The translations under genes were made by a program, and so were the position numbers. Below, piece by piece: positions 32,013 to 38,407 of a stretch of 38,407 bases of DNA. The DNA lies in NCBI GenBank assembly GCA_003614735.1, contig KZ992506.1, positions 1-38,407 on the forward strand, read 5' to 3'. Position 1 is the first letter of the stretch, and the number at the start of each line of letters is the position of its first letter. The notes beneath the pieces were generated by a model. The model worked only from the letters and a program-made list of their open reading frames with translations, ran no database searches and was not told the DNA's origin. This DNA comes from Thamnocephalis sphaerospora (lineage: Eukaryota > Zoopagomycota > Zoopagomycetes > Zoopagales > Sigmoideomycetaceae).

Positions 32013-33089
32013 CTAGGCAGCCGTCCGGTTGTAGAGGATATCATAGTGCCCGGGGCGGTAGAGCAGAGTGATGGCGGGCGTTGCATCCGTAGCATTCTCG
32101 GTGCCATCAAACGGGTGCACGCTGACACGACCATCATTGGCGGTGGAGCCGTCCAGGTAGACGACATTCACAATTGAACGCAGCGCCTTGGTCAGCGCGA
32201 TGATGTGAATCTCCTCCGATTCACGGCCAAACGCTTCGACATGCTGCGCGCAATACTGGTCCATGCTGGTGGCCAGCTCAAGAAAGGGCAGATAGTCGTC
32301 AGCATGCGCACGCAGGTAGGCCGATGCCACCATGCGCAAATGCACCACCGCCGCATTGCTGTAGACGCCCTGCTCCGAGACAAAGCCGAGGCGAAGCTCA
32401 TTGGATAGCGTTGCCGCCTCGGTAAGCGTCTGACCACGCTGGCGCGCAACCATCTCCAGCAGCTCCACGGTCATGTCGTAAAAGTCCTCCAGAGCCACCC
32501 AGTCGAAGCCGACGTCGAGCAGCTGTTGCTTGGTGGCGGTCAGTCGCTGCCGGATCCGCTCCAGTGTAGTGTCGTCACCCGAGAGTGCACTCTCAAACCA
32601 GGCAAAGGCAAAGGCTGCAGCAAACAACGCATCGTTGGCATGCCGTCTGTTCATGGTGATCGTGCTGGCAATGCCACTTACCACGGAAGAAGCAGTTGCC
32701 TAGCTCAGTATTGGCATGCCCGCACGTCAGTACTCGGCGTCCGCACATGCAAGTTAGCCTGCTCACGTACCGTCGCCGCGACACCGGCGAAAGCCCTGGT
32801 ATTCCCTGTCTAGCGCCTATACACGCAACCAGCCATCGCGCTAGACTAAGCACAAGCGCGCGGTCATGACCATGCCCGTTGACGGTCCAACCTTGATTTT
32901 CTCGCAAAAGACGGGCGAGCCGCGCTCGTACTCGCTGTACAGCGCACTCAGCGGCTCAAGCTCACCAATGAGCGGGCGTTCGCGCGCCTCGGCATCCTTG
33001 ACCTCCTGCTCAAACGCCAGTATCTGCTCGTCTGACACGTCCACGCTCGCCTCCTTGCCCGTGGGCGTTGTTTGCTGCTCGGACGTCAT
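32013..33089 (-). CDS. Otubain-type deubiquitinase (peptidase C65)
   Basis: Predicted 280 residues; human OTUB1 has 271. A cysteine protease that cleaves ubiquitin chains, in the OTU family. Exons: 33089-32892, 32795-32771, 32699-32682, 32614-32013, all in phase. The first exon ends with LEPLSALYSEYERGSPVFCEKIK, typical of otubains just before the active site. Spliced exons 2-4 read GFRRCRGDGNCFFRAFAFAWFE, giving catalytic Asp and Cys (Cys near residue 77); the catalytic His is in RPGHYDILY near residue 270. Exon 3 is only 18 nt and encodes the Cys. Reading straight through the last intron instead gives ANDALF in place of GDGNCF, which would be a false picture of a dead enzyme. The first intron uses a weak GTTGGA donor. 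Divergent from TVP23. Confidence 0.92.
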
Positions 33090-33543
33090 GGTGGGAGATG
33101 GCCAGAAAGCAGGCAGGGTGGGTTCTGCGGCGGAGCTACAGTAGGTTGTTGGCGTGGTTAATCGGTGTTGTAGAATGACGCGGGCGTCAGGCAAAGTGGC
33201 GACGACAAAGTGTTGACATGGCAGCTTCTCTGGTCGAGTCGAGTCTGCCCAAGGAGTCTCCCCTTTACCTCATCGTCTGTAGCAGCCTTTTGGCTGTCGT
33301 CGTCGTGTCGCCGTCGTCGTCGTGGTTAGCAATTACTCTTCTCTTCTCTCGTGGCTGCACACGCGTGCTGTCATCTGCAACAACGCCTGACCGCTGCCGA
33401 GACTCGCCATGGTGAGTAGGCCTGTCGGCAAGAGATGGCGTCGACACTCGGCTCACGCTGGCATTCGTGCGAGATAGACGACTACAGCACCGGAGCAACA
33501 TGGCCTGCTAGCGGCCGACGCAAATCCGTTTGCCACCGCGCCT
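33090..33543. promoter_or_regulatory. Divergent region between otubain and TVP23
   Basis: Contains a GTC/GTCG-rich simple repeat near 33296-33330 and must hold both promoters. An ATG directly followed by GTGAGT at 33409 could be a tiny first exon for TVP23, but its phase does not fit the next exon. Confidence 0.4.
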
Positions 33544-34308
33544 ATGCCTGCGGTCACGGGCACGGCGTCCGGCACCATGGACTCTGGAGCGCCGTCGCGG
33601 CCGCTCCAGTCCGGTGCACCGGGCGAAAGTATCCTTAGGCAGTCGAGGTGCGTGCTTGCAACGTATCGATCCAGCTAGCGCGACGCTTATACTTGGCGTC
33701 GATCGCCTGTAGCCATCCGGTGGCGCTGCTCTTCCACATGGCGTTCCGGCTGGCTGCACTGGCCGTCTATCTGTTTAGCGGCTGGTTTACCGACAGTTTC
33801 GTGCTCGTCTTTGTTATCTGCGTGCTGCTGCTTGCATTCGATTTCTGGACCGTCAAGAATGTTACTGGCCGTCTACTTGTGGGCCTGCGCTGGTGGAACG
33901 AGGTGCACGACGACGGCACAAGTGCCTGGGTATTTGAGAGTCGCCAGGTAGGTTGCAAGAGTGACCTGCGCGCGTACGCCGCTTACCGCTGCGCGCGCAA
34001 CATGCTAGCCATCGCAAGGCGCGAATCCGATCGACGTCAAGCTGTTCTGGTATACGCTGTACATAACGCCGGCCATCTGGGGCTTTTTCGTTCTTATCGC
34101 AGCCATCCGCTTCCACTGGGCCTGGATGCTGGTGCCGCTGGTGGCCGTTTCGCTCAGCGTTGCCAATCTGGTCGGCTATCAGCGCTGCGACAAGGATGCC
34201 CGCCAGCGCTGGGGCGACTGGGCCGGCTCGGTCGCCACCTCCAACGGCTTTTTTGGCTCGCTGGTGCAGCGCGGCGTGACCAGCTGGCTGACACGGTCCC
34301 GCACCTAG
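33544..34308 (+). CDS. TVP23: TVP23-like Golgi membrane protein (DUF846)
   Basis: Predicted 212 residues from three exons: 33544-33647, 33713-33947, 34009-34308. A disordered Ser/Pro-rich start is followed by [21 protein letters not shown], a second segment ending [34 protein letters not shown], then [21 protein letters not shown] and two more membrane segments before [12 protein letters not shown]. These are the marks of the TVP23/DUF846 family, four-pass proteins of late-Golgi/tubulovesicular membranes linked to vesicle traffic. The start is uncertain: the same frame is open a little upstream and includes an NPF motif (DANPFATAP), so a longer N-terminus with an unseen first exon is likely. 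Confidence 0.9.
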
Positions 34309-34320
34309 ATGGACGCAAAC

Positions 34321-34348
34321 TGTGCCGTCCGTCCGTCCGTCCGTCCGT
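34321..34348. repeat. (CCGT)n microsatellite
   Basis: About six tandem CCGT units in the 3' flank of TVP23. Confidence 0.9.
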
Positions 34349-34505
34349 GCCCTCTGCCTCTTTTTGCCTTGCTGTGTTGGCGCTGGGGTGGCTGTATGCG
34401 TGGCTGTGTCGAGCATCAATAGATACAACGTGTATGCGGTCATGCCGCGCGTCACTGTCGCGTTTTCTTTGAGATTCTGTCCTTGTATGCTTTGCCCTGG
34501 CCGCA

Positions 34506-37022
34506 ATGTCTTTGCGTCATGCCGACTGGTGCTGGCTAGACCAGCTGGCCAACGAACTGCTAGGCCCAGACGCACCGGCAGTCCTATGTCGCGAGCACGA
34601 GCAGCTGGCACGCTTGCTTGAGCAATTGGCACAAGTGGGTGAACGCGCACGCTCATTTGCCATGCCGACGGGCTCATGGCAGACATTATGCGTCGGTAGA
34701 CACTCGACCGTTGCGCAACCGCAACCGCGTGCGCCCATGCTGCGCCACGCGCTGGTCCGTTCCTGAGTGTGTTAGCGCAGTCGCGCGCGGCACTGGCGCA
34801 TCCACGCGTCGGCACGCTGTTGATACGCTGTCTGACGCGCTACACCGGCTACGACACGCCTGCACAGCCGGACCCGCTAGAGTAGGTGGTGTAGCGCAAC
34901 GAGAATCTGTGCGCGTTCGTGTTGATTTGACTTGCGGCGGTAGTGCTCGGGGCTGGTGTCGTGGCCAGCTGCGCGCCATGGCGCATACAGCCTGGTCAAA
35001 CACGTCACGATCGGATCGCTGGAGTGGCGATGCTGCGGCACTGATGGTGGCGCAAGCCTGTGGTAGCAGCGAGCGCCGCCTGGCGAGCGCCACGGTACAG
35101 GAGACAGCGCGTCTTATGGGCGTGCTACTTGCTCGACTGGATCGTGATGCTGATCTGCTGCCGCCAACGGTGCAGGTAAGCTATGCTCTGTACCGCTAGG
35201 AATCGTCTGCGTTGCTGATCGTCCAAGTCTAGGATGCCATGTGGCAGCGGTTGCGCATACACTGTACTCTGCTGGTCGAGATACCTGAGGCGCAGCCATG
35301 GATTGAGCGACTGCTACTACATTATGCTTGCGCACGCAGTAGCCACACTTGCGCCACCTCCGGCGTGAGTGCACGCTTGGTGGCCCTGCTTTGCGTAGAG
35401 CGTCCATCGCTGTTCTACCGACTACCGTGCCGCCTCCAGGACAGGTAAACGCTGGCGTTTGCAGTAGATGATTGCACGCATCTAACGCAATGTATGCTTA
35501 CCAGGCTGCACGCGCAGTATCCGAACCTGTTGCGCGACCAGGCAAGTCGCCAACCTGTATACGCGTTTCTCATTGTCTATCCGTCTGACCATGTGCGTTA
35601 GATGGCACTGCTGGCTGCCACTTTGCTAAAGACAAACGGCCAATCAGCAGAGATGCCGTCCTTGGCACATCTGGATGATTCCATACGGTGTAGCACCCTC
35701 TGGCGGGCGTGCTGTCGCGATACAACCCTGGCATGGCGCTCTCTAAAGACATGGGTGCCACTACTGGCGGAACTGTCAGACTGGCGGCTGGTGCGGATAG
35801 CGCGTCGATGGGTGCGCACTCTGCTAGAAGCGGTGCCACCCGCTGCTCTGCCATCATGCAGTGCCCGTTCGCGTCACCCTGCCTTCAGTGGAACAATGGT
35901 AGGTCGCATAGATGCTATTACCTGACCAGGCTGCTAACGTGCTTTTTGTGCACGCTCAGCGTGCGTCATCGTCGCCCTGGTCAAGGCTGTTGACTGTGCT
36001 GTGGGAACTGGAAAGCTTAACGCCCTTGGTGTCCACGCCTCCTCGGGCAGCACAGACGCTGCTGCATACGCTAGAACTTGTACATCGCTCGGGCACGGGC
36101 CCATGGCCCGCTACGACCTTACCGCATACAGCCGACGATGATGCGCCGATAGATGATGCGGCCGACACCGACTGCCTATCCTGGCCACAGGATGGAGATG
36201 CACCTATGGATGTTGATGCTGCGTGTGAAGGCGCCGCGGCTGCGGTCGGCGATGGATCCGAGCACAAGTCCATGACAAATAGACACGACTTGTCGGTGGT
36301 TCTTTGGCTGGTGCTGGGCGCGTGGCCGGGCTGGCGAGCACGGATGTGTGCGGCTGATAGCACGGCCACAGCAGTGCTAAAGCATCTGCGGTCCCAACCC
36401 GTGAACACGGCAGCAGCGCACGAGCAGGACTACGCAAGTACGTCCGGATCCGAGCCCGATGCTGAAGCGTGCGCTTGGATGCGTCTGATCGTCTGGAGCC
36501 TCCTGCCAAAAGGGCGATCGCCGTCCGTGGCAACATCCATGGATCGACGCATGCGTGACGCACTGCGGTTTCTATGCGGTAAGCATACACCCTCTGCGGT
36601 CATGGCTCGTGGCGTCTATCTCATACTGGCAACACAAATGGGCGTGATAGAGACGGCCTACGAGTCGGACTTGCTGCTATCGCCAGCACATGTTGACACG
36701 GCGATGACATGGGCGCGTCAAGCGCTTGCCGAGCCAGGCCTGCTCGAGTGCCTGCTGACGTGGTGCGATGTCATCGCCACTTGCGCCATTGCGTCGGCAC
36801 TGTCATCGTGCGTGGCCGCCCGCAGTGCGTCGGTGCATCCGTTTCTCTGGTGCGTAATGACAGGGAGCTGGGTTGACGGGCCGCGGCGCGCGACTCACCA
36901 TGTGCACGCTCCACAGTCTGCTCAGCCAGTCTGCCTCGGCGTTTGGCCCCCAGCAGCGCGAACGGCTACTTCACACGGCGCTGACTGCGGATCGTCCACC
37001 CGCAGCCACTCGCTCACCATGA
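34506..37022 (+). CDS. Helical protein of unknown function, 689 residues
   Basis: Eight exons in phase: 34506-34695, 34776-34881, 34944-35175, 35233-35444, 35505-35541, 35602-35898, 35960-36849, 36917-37022. The start MSLRHADWCWLDQLANELLG follows a short spacer after TVP23. The product is rich in Leu, Ala, Trp and Arg with many helix-like stretches (ALMVAQACGSSERRLASATV, WRSLKTWVPLLAELSDW, LLTVLWELESLTPLV) and an acidic linker (DDDAPIDDAADTD, DAPMDVDA). This looks like an armadillo/HEAT-type scaffold, but no family is recognised. No membrane segment is convincing. The intron after exon 5 begins GCAAGT, a second GC-AG intron; the last intron removes an otherwise open stretch, and the spliced ending AFGPQQRERLLHTALTADR looks more protein-like than the read-through. 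Confidence 0.75.
35542..35601 (+). other. GC-AG intron in the unknown helical gene
   Basis: A 60-nt intron with donor GCAAGT after CAG, branch-like GTCTGAC and acceptor GTTAG. It joins LLRDQ to MALLAATLL in phase. No GT donor in reach keeps the frame. Confidence 0.65.
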
Positions 37023-38147
37023 TTCCCGCTAGCCGTGTGGCTATCACAAGCTGCAGTTGATGTGCAATGGTCCCACGTGTTTGCATTTGGACACAGCACA
37101 TCGTTCACATGTAACTATCAGTCGTCGTGCCAGAATCGCCTCCGCACTTGTCAATGCGGCCTCATGAGCCAGTCCAACTCGGCTTTCCGGCCTGCCGTAT
37201 CAGGATCTCTTTCAACCATCTTTGCTCAGACGCTCCGATAGCGCTCACCTCGCGCCTCGCGCCGTCTCGCAGTCACACTTTCTCTCCGTTTTCACTCTTC
37301 CATCACTAGAACGTTGTCGGACAACGGACAACGTGCACAGCAGTAGCGTAACAGACGCCATAGGCCAGCCAGCTCGCCAGTCCGCTCGCCTCCCTACGTT
37401 CCGGCTTGCACGCGGCAAAACCTCGCCGTTCGCCTTGCGTCTATAAATCGTCTGGCGTCTGCGGTTGCTTGCATCCGTGCCCGCTCGAGCAACGACACTC
37501 TTACTGCCACCCGCCCCAGCCCGCTGGTCTGTTCAATACGACTCACGCTACATCTATTGGGATACAGGAACCGGAAACACCGTGTTACACATCTGTTGCG
37601 CCCCTGTGCATTCTCGCCCGTTCGCATTGTCGCTCACTGGTGCCACCGCCATTGCTCCTCTTCGAAAGGCAATTGTCTATGGTGCTTGCGTTCCGCTCGG
37701 CTGCTCTGCACTTGGTCGGTGTACCTGCACGTTGAGGGTCTTTTATCGGAAAACGCCACCTGCACGTCCGTCTGCAGCTAGTTACGCATCACGATCCTTG
37801 CCTATTCCGGTTGGTGCTGCCGCTTACCGCGTGGGCCGATTGAACGTGCAGCCGCTCGTTTATGCTGGCATCGCCAAAATTGAACCAACCTTGGCCTCTG
37901 TAACGCAAGCAATTTCAGACTGGACGCATCCAGCACCCGACCCTCCCAGTCCACACCCTTCCTCTGCCTATTCTGCTATATAGGCGCCTGTCACGACCTG
38001 CCGTGCGGCATCCGGCTTGCGCTCCCCTCCTACACTTTACTGCGTTTATTAGTGCGCTATCGTGACCTGGTTGTCCGCTGGCTAGTCTTCCTCCATAGTC
38101 CACACCCCATCAACGCTCCGTCTAAAGCTTGCATCACATCTAGAACG
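37023..38147. other. 1.1-kb upstream region of the last gene
   Basis: Pyrimidine-rich plus strand without a convincing gene; a frame open from 37465 to 37983 gives a Pro/Ala/Ser-rich translation with no recognised motif. A second TATA-like site (CTATAAATC) occurs near 37441. A long promoter before a secreted-protein gene would not be surprising. Confidence 0.4.
37977..37983 (+). promoter_or_regulatory. TATA box of the last gene
   Basis: TATATAG, about 170 nt before the ATG at 38148 and followed by a pyrimidine-rich stretch. Confidence 0.5.
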
Positions 38148-38407
38148 ATGCAGATCACCGCCTTCTTCTCCGCAGCCTGCCAGCGCGCGTCGCGCATGTC
38201 GCTGGTGCCCCTCGGCCTACTTGCCGCGCTGACCAGTCCTGGCCTATTTGTCACCGCCGGTATGGTCGGCTCTGGTGTCATTACGCCGCACGACTATGTC
38301 GGCATGGGTGCGGCGCTGCTGACGAACCCGCCGAGCTGCGGTATGCCATATGCTACGCTGGATATTACAAAGATTACGGCGGTGCAGACACTGAACACCA
38401 AGGTCGA
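38148..38407 (+). CDS. Probable secreted protein, N-terminal part, truncated by window edge
   Basis: The frame runs from ATG to the end of the window (86 codons). It starts MQITAFFSAACQRASRM and has a hydrophobic stretch VPLGLLAALTSPGLFV, consistent with a signal peptide or anchor. After it come Gly-rich residues and the segment NPPSCGMPYATLDITK, with a Cys in an extracellular-looking context. I do not recognise the family from this fragment; an expansin-like or other small secreted fungal protein is a guess. A TATA box lies at a suitable distance upstream. Confidence 0.55.
   Translation, partial: MQITAFFSAACQRASRMSLVPLGLLAALTSPGLFVTAGMVGSGVITPHDYVGMGAALLTNPPSCGMPYATLDITKITAVQTLNTKV

Noticed and set aside
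32593-32690. Otubain lacking its catalytic cysteine (ANDALFAAAFAFAWF)
   Set aside because: That reading retains intron sequence upstream of a GCTGCAG acceptor. Splicing in the 25-nt and 18-nt exons restores GDGNCFFRAFAF in phase.

Overview
The window reads as compact, intron-rich fungal nuclear DNA. The genes are eukaryotic (SPX-EXS phosphate exporter, MAD2, 2-oxoglutarate dehydrogenase E1, SAC1, otubain, TVP23, mitoribosomal mL40). They are split by many introns, mostly about 40-120 nt, with GTAGGT/GTAAGT/GTGAGT-like donors, CTAAC/CTGAC branch sites and short YAG acceptors. Codon use is GC-leaning. This suits a small-genome basidiomycete; a Malassezia-like Ustilaginomycotina yeast is my inference from style and was not tested. 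Exon coordinates were worked out by hand by matching reading phase, splice sites and recalled family conservation.

Layout, left to right: (1) 5' part of FIG4 on the minus strand (1-1172, runs off the left edge); (2) a 2 kb spacer with one doubtful 44-codon ORF; (3) SYG1/XPR1-type SPX-EXS exporter, 15 exons (3179-7097, +); (4) BRD7/BRD9-like bromodomain protein with one apparent frame break (7379-9048, -); (5) KGD1, 2-oxoglutarate dehydrogenase E1 (9301-12521, -); (6) MAD2, 7 exons including a 16-nt microexon (13115-14137, -), divergent from (7) SAC1, 15 exons with a GC-AG intron (14392-17245, +); (8) a low-complexity hypothetical protein (17782-18666, -); (9) a 2.4 kb region without a convincing gene; (10) a 68-residue HMG/YABBY-like protein (21066-21632, +); (11) an intronless SNG1/DUF3533-like membrane protein (22175-23851, -) with what looks like a decayed, N-terminally truncated copy just upstream (24440-25160, -); (12) a 12-exon protein of unknown role with KH-like modules (25194-28087, -); (13) a 10-exon FYRN/FYRC protein of TBRG1 type (28300-30985, -); (14) mitoribosomal mL40 (31357-31839, -); (15) an otubain deubiquitinase whose catalytic cysteine lies in an 18-nt microexon (32013-33089, -), divergent from (16) TVP23 (33544-34308, +); (17) an 8-exon helical protein of unknown function with a second GC-AG intron (34506-37022, +); (18) the start of a probable secreted protein (38148 to the right edge, +).

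The genes are ordinary chromosomal housekeeping and regulatory genes and do not form an operon-like system. Two are Sac-domain phosphoinositide phosphatases (FIG4, SAC1), and one has an SPX domain, a family that senses inositol pyrophosphates. I found no tRNA, rRNA, CRISPR array, transposon or virus-derived element. The most unusual content is gene architecture (two microexons, two GC-AG introns, a one-base frame break) and the decayed copy beside the SNG1-like gene.
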